Source: Labilibaculum antarcticum
GTDB taxonomy: Bacteria; Bacteroidota; Bacteroidia; Bacteroidales; Marinifilaceae
Direction of reading: 5' to 3'
DNA length: 64,000 nucleotides
NCBI RefSeq assembly: GCF_002356295.1
Contig: NZ_AP018042.1
Span: 620,001 to 684,000, forward strand
Shown here: positions 28,586-36,954 of the stretch, piece after piece
Numbering within the stretch: the first letter of the stretch is position 1
Layout of the letters: every line of letters starts with the position of its first letter
The notes under the pieces: generated by a model
Seen by the model: only the letters and a program-made list of their open reading frames with translations
Told to the model about the DNA's origin: nothing
Database searches by the model: none
Translations under genes and position numbers: made by a program

Positions 28586-31500
28586 TCAGACATTCCGTTT
28601 CTGACACGGAATCGTAAAATAGAAACTGGTGCCCTTTCCCAATTCGCTTTCACACCAAATGGCTCCGGAATTTTTTAAGACAAACTCGTGACAAAGAATC
28701 AGTCCCAATCCTGTACCTTTTTCACCGGATGTACCTGTCGTTTTGTACTTCATATCAATTCGGAAGAGCTTTTCTAAATTATCTGACGAAATCCCCATCC
28801 CCTCATCTCTCACCTCAACTTCCAGAAATTTCTCCTCCTTCTTTACTTTTACCTCAATCTCTTTCCCCGAATCGGTGAACTTCACGGCATTGTTGATCAA
28901 ATTGCGTAAAACAGTATTAATCATCTGCGGATCCGCATAAGCAGTACAATTTCCACCTACATCGGTTCGTAAATGAATCCCTTTCTTCTCTGCATGAATA
29001 CGATGCAAATTAATGTTCTCATGAATCTGTAGTGAAAGGTCGAACTTAGTAGGCGTGTACTCGATATGCCCCTGTTGAGATTTGGACCACAAAAGTAAAT
29101 TCTCCAACAAATTGTATATCAGCTCGGCAGAATGATGTATGCGTTTCAGAGCTAAAATCTTATCCTCCTCTTCCAGATTAGCATAACCTTCATCTACAAC
29201 CTGACTTAAGGAATAGAGACTCGAGAAAGGGTTTTTCAAATCGTGGGCCAGGATAGAAAAGAACTTGTCCTTGGTAGCATTCAGCTCATCCAACTCCTCT
29301 TTTTGCCGACGTATTCGTTGCTCAGCTTCTTTCCTTTCGGTTATCTGACGAGACACAATGGTAATGCCCGTGAGATCCCCCTGAGAATTACGCCGAGGAC
29401 TAATTTTTGCATTAAACCAGTGCATCCCTTTCTGGTTCACACAATAATCAAACTCCTGTACCTTATCACTTTGTTGAAGCCGACCAAAAGCAATCTGCAG
29501 CTCCTCCACAACCTGTGGTGGAAAACCGACCTCCTTGTAATGCTTGTTGAGGAAGAATTGAGGATTCTCATAAAGGAGATCCTGATTGCCTGGATTGTAA
29601 AACTCCTGAAACACCCCATCCCGATCTAGAACAAAAACAAGATCGTTAAGTGAGGAGATGGTAGATTTCAATTTCTCTTCACTTTCTTCCACTTTATTTT
29701 TCTGTAATGCAATTTCGTTAGTTCGCTCCAATATACGCTCTTCAAGGATTCTATTCTCCTTGTTTAAATTTCGTTCCCTCAACTTAATGATCCCTACTAT
29801 CAGCAGAAGCCCTAAAAGAATATAGGCCGCGTAGGCATAATTACTGAGCCACCAAGGTGGCAGAATTCTAATTTCAAGCCGGGTAGGATTTTCGTTCCAA
29901 ATACCATCATCATTTGTTCCTTTAACCCAAAAAGTATAGCAGCCACTGGGCAGATTGGTAAAAGGTACAAAATGGCGATTACCAACCTCAAACCACTCGT
30001 CCCGAAGTCCCTCCATTTTATAGGCATATCTGTTTTTGAAAGGCTTAGTATAATCCAAAGCCGCATAAGCAATCGTGAAGGAGTAGTCCTTGTAGGAAAG
30101 CTCCATCTTGTTGGTATAAACATTGAGGTTTTGCTTTCGACCAGCCCTTTCTTTGATAAAAGAGGTAATCACCACCGGCGGAATAAAAGTATTATCTTCG
30201 AGGGAATCGGGGTGAAAAGAAATCAAGCCATCCATTCCTCCAAAATAAATATTCTGCTTATCATCCTGATATACAGCTTTCAAATTGAATTCAACACCCT
30301 GCAGACCTTCATTAACAGAATAAGATTTAAACTCGTGAGTCGTGGAATTAAGCAAGGCCAGTCCTCTGCCGGTAGAAAACCAAAGATTATTGTTCTTGTC
30401 CTCAATAATATCGTAAATAATGTTGCTGGGCAATCCATCCTTCATGGAGTAATAGGTGAAAAGAGAATCTGTTTTGTTGAACTGATTCACCCCGGTGCTG
30501 GTACCGATCCAAATATCTCCTTTGTAATCCTCGCAAAGAGAGATGGTGAAATCATCGCAGAGCGTATTGCTCTTCTCGTTTTCGTGCGAATAATGACGCA
30601 TTTGCTTCTCCCCCGAGAGGTAGCAATCCATTCCGGCTAAGGTCGCAATCCATACATTGCCATCCTTATCTTCTAATATGGAATAAACCAGATTGCTACT
30701 GATTCCATAGGGTTGCTCCGCCCCCGCCTGATAGTAGGCTGTCTTTTTTGTGTTAAGATCAAAAGTAAAGATACCGTTTCCGGTTCCAATCCAAATTTCC
30801 CCATTTGAGATCTCAGCTATGCAATAGACTCGGTTATTGGTGAAAAAATCAGGTGTCTCAAGTCCAAAATACTCAGCGAATGGCGTGAAAGTTTGTTGCT
30901 GCTTATTGTAGATGCTAACTCCGTTGCGAGTGCCCATCCAAATCCTTGATTCACTGTCTTCAAACAATACATGAACATGATTATTGGGAATGTTACGATC
31001 CCCTTCAAATTCGGAGGAATAATGCAACATTTCTCTGGACTTTGGATTGAAAATATTCAAGCCCTTGCCCCAATTCCCCACCCAAAACCGATTGCGATCA
31101 TCGACATAAACCGATGCTATAATATTGTCGAGCAGATCAATCGAATTGGGATCATCTGTTTTCTTATAGCTTCGGAACTTCTTCGTTTTCAGATCTGTTT
31201 TGTCAATTCCGGCGATCGTACCAATCCATAGGTTATGAGACCGATCCTCGAACAATGAATACACGATATCGTGGCCAATATAGTTCTCATAGTTAGGACC
31301 ACTCCTAAAAAGAGTCAACTCAAAATTTCCTGTATCCCAACTCCAATCCATTCGGTTTAAGCCCCCCTCCTCTGTTCCGATCCAGTATACGCCATTGCTA
31401 TCCTGCAAAATCGAACGAATATAGTTATTACTCAAAGAATTGGCACAATCAGTTTCTTCCTGATAGCGGGTAAATCGTTTGGTTTCAAGATTATAGAAAT

Positions 31501-32236
31501 TGAGCCCATTTTTCGTTCCAATCAGAATATTTCCAAGCATATCTTCATAAAGAGCTGTGATGTGATTATCGGAAATAGAATGCGGATTGGATTCCTCATA
31601 ATGAAAATTGAGAAAAGTTTTCTTCTCGGGATCAAAAACGCTCAATCCCGCCGAGGAGCCCTGCCAAATCATCCCCCTACTGCTTTTGAGGATGGGAAAG
31701 CCAACATCATGGAGAGCCCCATCGTAGTGCAAGCTATTGGTATAGCTCTCCAAACTGTCAGTTTTATAATTGTACCTTGAGAGAACAGGAGGGATATTGA
31801 TGTAAATGAAATTGTCATCAGCCAACGTACCGTATACAAAATTATCAGGCACAATAGAATCGTTCAATTTATGAGGAACAAGGGTAAATTCACCTGTTCT
31901 CTTGTTGTAACAATTTAAGCCCTCTTTTGTGCCTAGCCAAATATTACCTTGACGGTCTTCAGTAATATCGTAAATCCAGTTGTTCGAAAGAGATTGTTTA
32001 TCAGTTGGATCATAAAAAAAGTTTTTAAAGCTATAACCATCAAACTTATTTAGTCCATTCTGAGTGCCAAACCAAAGGTATCCTTCAGAATCCTGAAAGA
32101 TGCACTTAATTTCACTTTGAGAAATTCCATCCTCTACCCCATAATGCTTAAACGTGACCAATTGAGCATTTACATTTGTGGTTTTACAGAATAAAGAACC
32201 ACAGAAAAAAAGTAGTATGAGGATTCGATAATTCAT
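28586..32236 (-). CDS. Reg_prop sensor histidine kinase with PAS domain (non-hybrid)
   Basis: A 1216-residue membrane sensor. The start at 32236 (MNYRILILLFFCGSLF) gives a signal peptide; the longer frame to 32344 adds a basic non-signal tail. About 14 Reg_prop repeats form a double propeller, followed by a Y_Y_Y domain, one TM helix (ILLGLLLIVGIIKL), a coiled coil, a PAS domain and HisKA with AHDLKNPF near residue 995. HATPase boxes NLINNAVKF, DEGMGIS and GEKGTGLGLIL close the protein. Unlike the 12072 protein it has no receiver or HTH, so it needs an external response regulator, which is not in the window. Confidence 0.92.
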   Translation of the reverse strand: MNYRILILLFFCGSLFCKTTNVNAQLVTFKHYGVEDGISQSEIKCIFQDSEGYLWFGTQNGLNKFDGYSFKNFFYDPTDKQSLSNNWIYDITEDRQGNIWLGTKEGLNCYNKRTGEFTLVPHKLNDSIVPDNFVYGTLADDNFIYINIPPVLSRYNYKTDSLESYTNSLHYDGALHDVGFPILKSSRGMIWQGSSAGLSVFDPEKKTFLNFHYEESNPHSISDNHITALYEDMLGNILIGTKNGLNFYNLETKRFTRYQEETDCANSLSNNYIRSILQDSNGVYWIGTEEGGLNRMDWSWDTGNFELTLFRSGPNYENYIGHDIVYSLFEDRSHNLWIGTIAGIDKTDLKTKKFRSYKKTDDPNSIDLLDNIIASVYVDDRNRFWVGNWGKGLNIFNPKSREMLHYSSEFEGDRNIPNNHVHVLFEDSESRIWMGTRNGVSIYNKQQQTFTPFAEYFGLETPDFFTNNRVYCIAEISNGEIWIGTGNGIFTFDLNTKKTAYYQAGAEQPYGISSNLVYSILEDKDGNVWIATLAGMDCYLSGEKQMRHYSHENEKSNTLCDDFTISLCEDYKGDIWIGTSTGVNQFNKTDSLFTYYSMKDGLPSNIIYDIIEDKNNNLWFSTGRGLALLNSTTHEFKSYSVNEGLQGVEFNLKAVYQDDKQNIYFGGMDGLISFHPDSLEDNTFIPPVVITSFIKERAGRKQNLNVYTNKMELSYKDYSFTIAYAALDYTKPFKNRYAYKMEGLRDEWFEVGNRHFVPFTNLPSGCYTFWVKGTNDDGIWNENPTRLEIRILPPWWLSNYAYAAYILLGLLLIVGIIKLRERNLNKENRILEERILERTNEIALQKNKVEESEEKLKSTISSLNDLVFVLDRDGVFQEFYNPGNQDLLYENPQFFLNKHYKEVGFPPQVVEELQIAFGRLQQSDKVQEFDYCVNQKGMHWFNAKISPRRNSQGDLTGITIVSRQITERKEAEQRIRRQKEELDELNATKDKFFSILAHDLKNPFSSLYSLSQVVDEGYANLEEEDKILALKRIHHSAELIYNLLENLLLWSKSQQGHIEYTPTKFDLSLQIHENINLHRIHAEKKGIHLRTDVGGNCTAYADPQMINTVLRNLINNAVKFTDSGKEIEVKVKKEEKFLEVEVRDEGMGISSDNLEKLFRIDMKYKTTGTSGEKGTGLGLILCHEFVLKNSGAIWCESELGKGTSFYFTIPCQKRNV

Positions 32237-32453
32237 CCGTTCTTTTTGGGTTGAGTCTTTTCGTATCTGTAATTTACGCCTTTTTTCCCATTCAAGACAA
32301 AAGTGAAGCCTTTGATATTCACTAAAACTGATACAACCAGCCAAAAAAATTACAGTAAAAAAAATCAGAATGAACTTTTAATAAAAGGAATACAAATTTC
32401 GTCCAATCAACTCATGAATTATCGGAGAAACAAGATCGAGCAGACCTCGCTCA

Positions 32454-32485
32454 GGTGATAAGGTAATAAGGTAATAAGGTAATAA
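32454..32485. repeat. Short 8-bp tandem repeat
   Basis: The unit GGTAATAA occurs three times in a row after one variant unit (GGTGATAA). It lies between the histidine kinase and nuclease genes. Nothing else was recognised in this 320-bp gap. Confidence 0.7.
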
Positions 32486-32556
32486 ATGTACAACTAACTG
32501 CATGACTAGACACCATTTTTGCTTTCGAATGATAAATAACTTCCGCATCCGAAATC

Positions 32557-33456
32557 CTAGCCGCAAATATGCTTCAATTCATTCTGTAGTGCTTTTTGCT
32601 TCTTTAGGCTTAGCCCAAATGAATCTAATAAATGAGAATTTTCTTTTAACTGAAGACAAGTAAGAATGCTTTGGCCCATTAATTCCTGTTTTTGCTTTTT
32701 AGTAAGCGTGTGTAGAATGGTAACGGGATACAAATGAAGTTCTTCAATGGTTTCTTTCAATCCTTTATTCCGGGGATAATCCCATGCCAAAAGATTCAAG
32801 CCACTACCTATTCCATATTGAATTGAATCATCAGAAAAGCGAGTATTTGTAACCACCCATCCTGTAAAGGAAAGACCTTTGTATTCGGGCATATTCTTTC
32901 TTTTATCGATAATATCGTTCACGCGGGAGCGAACATACAGTGGCACTTGAACGCTAACATGTTTTCCTTGATCTTTATGATATTTACATTCAACCAGATG
33001 TTGAGTGTTTTTGTGAGTTGCTATTACATCCATTTCGTGAGTAACACAAACACCATCTACCACCACTCCTACTTCAATATCAAAACCTTGTTTTTTGAAC
33101 AACTGTCCGATGAATTGCTCAAAAGGATATCCCGTTGGTCCCAATTCCATGATTGCTTTCTTCAAACGATAACGCATGGCCGAGGAACTTTCTTCTCGAC
33201 GCAAAACTGAAAAGGCCCTGGAATATATTTGTTTGGTTGTTACTCCCGTGAAAATCCACTCTTTGATATTCAAAAGAATTTTTTCTATTGCAAATGTACT
33301 TGCCCCGGCATTTTGCAATGACCGCTCTAACTTATCAATTTCAAAAGGCTCTTCATCACCCGAAGCCTTTTTTACAAGTATCAATTTACTATTGAAGGAA
33401 TTTGACTCCTTACTGTCTTTATTATTAATATTCACACACTGTTTCGGATTGTTCAT
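32557..33456 (-). CDS. ATP-cone / Mrr-like restriction endonuclease fusion
   Basis: A 299-residue protein. Residues about 25-110 form an ATP-cone, the nucleotide-sensing domain of ribonucleotide reductases and NrdR (ILVKKASGDEEPFEIDKLER, SLQNAG, REESSSAMRYRLKKAI). Residues about 115-235 form a PD-(D/E)XK nuclease of the Mrr/RecB type, with FEQFIGQLFKKQGFDIEVG, catalytic EMDVIA and VECKYH. A helical C-terminal tail follows. No methylase or helicase partner is adjacent; CorA lies upstream and a kinase downstream. A role in defence or DNA turnover gated by nucleotide levels is inference. Confidence 0.8.
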   Translation of the reverse strand: MNNPKQCVNINNKDSKESNSFNSKLILVKKASGDEEPFEIDKLERSLQNAGASTFAIEKILLNIKEWIFTGVTTKQIYSRAFSVLRREESSSAMRYRLKKAIMELGPTGYPFEQFIGQLFKKQGFDIEVGVVVDGVCVTHEMDVIATHKNTQHLVECKYHKDQGKHVSVQVPLYVRSRVNDIIDKRKNMPEYKGLSFTGWVVTNTRFSDDSIQYGIGSGLNLLAWDYPRNKGLKETIEELHLYPVTILHTLTKKQKQELMGQSILTCLQLKENSHLLDSFGLSLKKQKALQNELKHICG

Positions 33457-33566
33457 ATTGGTGTTTTAGTTTTGTCATTTCCATGAAGGAAGGCTAAAGC
33501 TAAAAAATATTGAATTACATTACTATGCAAAGCTTGCCTATTTGCAGTAATACTTTCTGCGATCCA

Positions 33567-34637
33567 TCACAACCATTTCTTTTTTCTAAAATACCATATC
33601 ATTCCTACTGCTACTAAAATCATAATGGCAATTATACTGAAGTAGCCATATTTCCACTCCAGTTCGGGCATGTACTTAAAATTCATTCCGTAGACTCCGG
33701 CCAAAAAAGTAAGTGGAATAAAAATGGTTGCTATTAAAGTAAGCAACTTCATGGTTTTATTTAATTGATTGTTCTGTTCCGATTGGTGTGTATCACGAAC
33801 ATTTGAAAGGTAATCGCGCAGGTAATCCAACTGATCGATAACGAATAAAATATGATCCTGCGTATCCCGAAAAAACTTAACATTCTCATCAAGAAACAGG
33901 TCTGATTCACTCTGTATTAAAAGATCATAAGCCTCTTTTAAAGGTAATATAACACGTCGGGCCTTCATTATCTGTTTCTTAAAATCCTGAATTTTTCGTG
34001 GCACTAAATCAGAATTTTCATTTTCTATGAACTCCTCGAACTTAACCAGTTGATCGTTCCAATTTTCAATTAAATGAAAATAATTATCCACTATTGTATC
34101 TGCCACAGCAAAAAACAGGTAATCGACTCCTTTCGATCGTATTCTTCTTGTACTGTTTTCTAAACGACTGAGCAAAGAATCCAATACCGGATGATGCGTA
34201 TCCATAAATGAAATCACATAATTTTCGCCCAGAATGATGTTAATCGGAATGGACTGAAATTTATACTCTCCGGTTTTGGGAATCAGTAGTTTTAATGATA
34301 AAAAACTGTAATGGTCCAAATCCTCAAACTTGGGCCGTAAGTGCGAATTAAGAGCATCTTCCAAAGTTAGATTGTGAATATCTAGCTGATTCCCTAAATT
34401 CTCATAAGCTGGAATATCAATTCCTGAAAAAATAACCCAGGAAACCATTTCCTTATCTTTAAAATCATATTTAATATGATCTAAATCAGTCTTGTAATCC
34501 ACCGATTTAATCTCTTCCGAATTGTATTGTATTACCTGAACTGATGCAGACTCTATTTCTTTATATCCAATATGTAATAAAGTTCCAGGCGCCATTCCTG
34601 ATTTTTCAGAAATACGACTTGTTTTTTTCTTTACCAT
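33567..34637 (-). CDS. corA: CorA-type magnesium/cobalt channel
   Basis: A 356-residue CorA-family channel. The cytoplasmic domain (VSWVIFSGIDIPAYENLG, LTLEDALNSHLRPKFEDLDH) leads through a long coiled helix to two C-terminal TM segments. The selectivity loop is GVYGMNFKYMPELEWKYGY. The start at 34637 (MVKKKTSRIS) is preferred over 34679 because it leaves room for a promoter facing the divergent MscS gene. It shares this intergenic space with an osmotic channel, suggesting an ion-homeostasis neighbourhood. Confidence 0.9.
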   Translation of the reverse strand: MVKKKTSRISEKSGMAPGTLLHIGYKEIESASVQVIQYNSEEIKSVDYKTDLDHIKYDFKDKEMVSWVIFSGIDIPAYENLGNQLDIHNLTLEDALNSHLRPKFEDLDHYSFLSLKLLIPKTGEYKFQSIPINIILGENYVISFMDTHHPVLDSLLSRLENSTRRIRSKGVDYLFFAVADTIVDNYFHLIENWNDQLVKFEEFIENENSDLVPRKIQDFKKQIMKARRVILPLKEAYDLLIQSESDLFLDENVKFFRDTQDHILFVIDQLDYLRDYLSNVRDTHQSEQNNQLNKTMKLLTLIATIFIPLTFLAGVYGMNFKYMPELEWKYGYFSIIAIMILVAVGMIWYFRKKKWL

Positions 34638-34711
34638 GACTAAAATAGATAGGTTTAATTGTATCTTTAAATTAAACAATTCTCTTACTAATTAACCATT
34701 ATTTTTCAACA

Positions 34712-35599
34712 ATGATAGAAACATTTGAAGCTATTTTAATAAATCTTGGGATCGGCTATAAACTACTTTTTATTCTTATTACAATCGTATTGGGTTTTCT
34801 CATTTCCAAACTCATTCTGTTTTTCATGAATCGCATGTTGAAAAAAGCTTCCGATAAATTAAATGTTGATCCTACCAATTACAGTTTCTTAAAAAACGCT
34901 GTTAGTTTTCTGATTTTCATCGTAACAGTAATCATTATTTTTTATTCAATTCCTGAATTAAAAAGTGTTGGAATGAGTTTGATGGCAAGTGCCGGAATTT
35001 TTGCGGCGATTCTTGGTTTTGCATCTCAGCAAGCATTTTCAAATATTATAAGTGGTATTTTCATTGTTATATTTAAACCTTTTAGGGTTGGCGATTTTAT
35101 TAAAATTGGAGAATTGCACCTTGGTACGGTAGAAGACATTACTTTGCGACACACGGTGATTAATAACCCTGAAAATAGGAGGATCATTATTCCAAATTCG
35201 GTTATTAGTTCAGAAACCATTTTGAATTCTTCAATTACTGATCCCAAAATCTGCGCGTTCATAGAAATAGGAATCAGTTATCATTCCAACATCGATAAAG
35301 CGATTGAAATCATTCAAAATAAAGCATCTCATCATCCAAATTTTCACGACAACAGAACAGATGAAGAAAAAAGCGGAAATATTGATCAGGTAATTGTTAG
35401 AGTTATAAACCTTGGTGATTCGTGCATTACACTTAGAGCCTATGTTTGGGCCGAAAACTCGAGCAAAGCTTTTGAGATGAAGTGCGATTTATTTAAATCG
35501 ATTAAAGAGCAATTTGATAAAGACGGAATCGAAATTCCATTTCCTCATCAAACAGTCTATCTTCGACAAGAGGAACCCTTAAAAATCACTCAAATTTAG
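34712..35599 (+). CDS. MscS-family mechanosensitive channel (first copy)
   Basis: A 295-residue small-conductance channel. Two N-terminal helices are followed by the pore-lining TM3 (GMSLMASAGIFAAILGFASQ), then the beta domain (IFKPFRVGDFIKIGE, EDITLRHTVI, RRIIIPNS) and a C-terminal alpha/beta vestibule. It opens on membrane tension to release solutes. It is divergent from corA and convergent with the second MscS gene, with a hairpin and a CTTGT-rich satellite between them. Confidence 0.93.
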   Translation: MIETFEAILINLGIGYKLLFILITIVLGFLISKLILFFMNRMLKKASDKLNVDPTNYSFLKNAVSFLIFIVTVIIIFYSIPELKSVGMSLMASAGIFAAILGFASQQAFSNIISGIFIVIFKPFRVGDFIKIGELHLGTVEDITLRHTVINNPENRRIIIPNSVISSETILNSSITDPKICAFIEIGISYHSNIDKAIEIIQNKASHHPNFHDNRTDEEKSGNIDQVIVRVINLGDSCITLRAYVWAENSSKAFEMKCDLFKSIKEQFDKDGIEIPFPHQTVYLRQEEPLKITQI

Positions 35600-35634
35600 A
35601 ATCTATTTGTTTCCCATTCGCATATTAACAGGAA

Positions 35635-35677
35635 AAGTCAAGTATCAATAAAGTTAAATCTTCATGATACTTGACTT
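35635..35677 (+). terminator. Intrinsic terminator after mscS
   Basis: A perfect 13-bp stem (35635-35647 with 35665-35677) with a 17-nt loop and a T-rich tail lies 36 bp after the MscS stop. Confidence 0.75.
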
Positions 35678-35689
35678 CTTATTTGTGTT

Positions 35690-35955
35690 CTTTTTTTGCA
35701 ACTTGTTACTTGTTCCTTGATACTTACCACCTGTCACTTGCTGCTTATCCCTTGTCCCTTGTTCCCTTGTTACTTGTCTCTTGCTCCCTTGTTACTTATT
35801 ACTTTACTTGTTACTTGTCCCTTGTTCCCTTGTTACTTGTCTCTTGCTCCCTTGTTACTTATTACTTTACTTGTTACTTGTCCCTTGCTCCTTGTTACTT
35901 TTTAATTGGCACTTGTTACTTGTCACTTGTCCCTTTTTACTTGGTACTTGTCACT
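35690..35955. repeat. CTTGT/ACTTGT pyrimidine-rich satellite
   Basis: About 265 bp consist of loosely repeated ACTTGT, CCTTGT and TACTTG words. A near-perfect 63-bp tandem duplication lies inside it (35761-35823 and 35824-35886). The plus strand is strongly pyrimidine-biased. Open frames here are low-complexity artefacts. It fills the space between two convergent MscS genes. Confidence 0.9.
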
Positions 35956-35960
35956 TCCTA

Positions 35961-36920
35961 TTAAATAGAATTCTCCGAGCTAAGAATCTCACAATCCAAC
36001 AATTCTTTGATTACATTTTCAGTTAATTCACTTTTGAAGGCAAACTCAAACCGAATGTCCATCACATAAGCTTTTAGCCGCATTTTGTAGCAAAGCTTAT
36101 CGTACTTGATATCATTCACGAAAATAACAGCGATCGGCTTTGCTAAATACACATAATTTGAAATCTTGGCTACTTCAATGGCAATTTTTCGTACCTGATG
36201 TGTATCGATGGTAATTGGCAAATAAATTTCGGCAACCACCTGACAATTCGTCTCGCCCGAATTAGAATTGGAAATAGACTGGTTCATCAGTTCTCCGTTG
36301 GGCAGAGTAACAATTGAATCATCAGCAGTTTGCACCCGGGTCGATCGCAAGGACATGTCGAGAACCTCACCATAAGTGCTTCCCACTTCAATTTTATCAC
36401 CAATTTTAAACGGACGGTCGATAATGATCACAAAACCACCAAATATATTCTTTAAAATATCCTGAGCGGCAAAACCTACGGCAACACCCACAGATGCACC
36501 AAAAGCAATCAAGGATCCCAATGGTGGATTAAATATTCCCTTCACGATAATATAAGAAATTATCATCCAGCAAATAATTTTCACTACCGGCACAATGGCC
36601 TTCCCTTTCACCCTCCTGTCCGGGCTTTTTTCAGACCAAATCTCGATGGTTCGGGTTAAAAAACGAACTATAAAATATCCAATTAAGATAAAAACCAAAG
36701 CCCAAAAGATCTTCGAAAAAGAAATGATATTTGAAACATCCGGAGCATCTAATTTCTCACCTATTGATTTAATTACGTCATCGGTGGAGGAAACAACCGA
36801 ATCGCCTTTTATCACTTCAGTCTTTGCAATGGAATTGGCAATCTGATTCTGCGATAGTAAGGTTTGTGTACAAATAAAAAGGCTACCAGTAAACAGCAGT
36901 ATACTTATGAGTTTTTTCAT
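35961..36920 (-). CDS. MscS-family mechanosensitive channel (second copy, operon with P-loop protein)
   Basis: A 319-residue channel with a signal-like N-terminus ending in LLSQNQ, so its N-terminal domain is exported. Two helices (about 70-90 and 108-128) precede a pore helix (LIAFGASVGVAVGFAAQDIL). The beta domain follows (IIDRPFKIGDKIEVGSTYG, LRSTRVQTADDSIVTLPNGE). It begins 34 bp after the stop of the 968-residue protein, so the two are almost certainly co-transcribed. That pairing suggests a regulated channel. Confidence 0.92.
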   Translation of the reverse strand: MKKLISILLFTGSLFICTQTLLSQNQIANSIAKTEVIKGDSVVSSTDDVIKSIGEKLDAPDVSNIISFSKIFWALVFILIGYFIVRFLTRTIEIWSEKSPDRRVKGKAIVPVVKIICWMIISYIIVKGIFNPPLGSLIAFGASVGVAVGFAAQDILKNIFGGFVIIIDRPFKIGDKIEVGSTYGEVLDMSLRSTRVQTADDSIVTLPNGELMNQSISNSNSGETNCQVVAEIYLPITIDTHQVRKIAIEVAKISNYVYLAKPIAVIFVNDIKYDKLCYKMRLKAYVMDIRFEFAFKSELTENVIKELLDCEILSSENSI

Positions 36921-36954
36921 TTTATCTTGTAATTATTTTTATTCTAAAACGTGT

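Noticed and set aside
28329-28607. 92-codon minus-strand frame next to the histidine kinase
   Set aside because: It overlaps the kinase end, has hydrophobic patchy composition and no start signal; no family likeness.
35671-36026. Overlapping plus-strand frames of 69-97 codons
   Set aside because: They are translations of the CTTGT satellite, with Leu/Cys/Tyr-only composition and no ribosome site.
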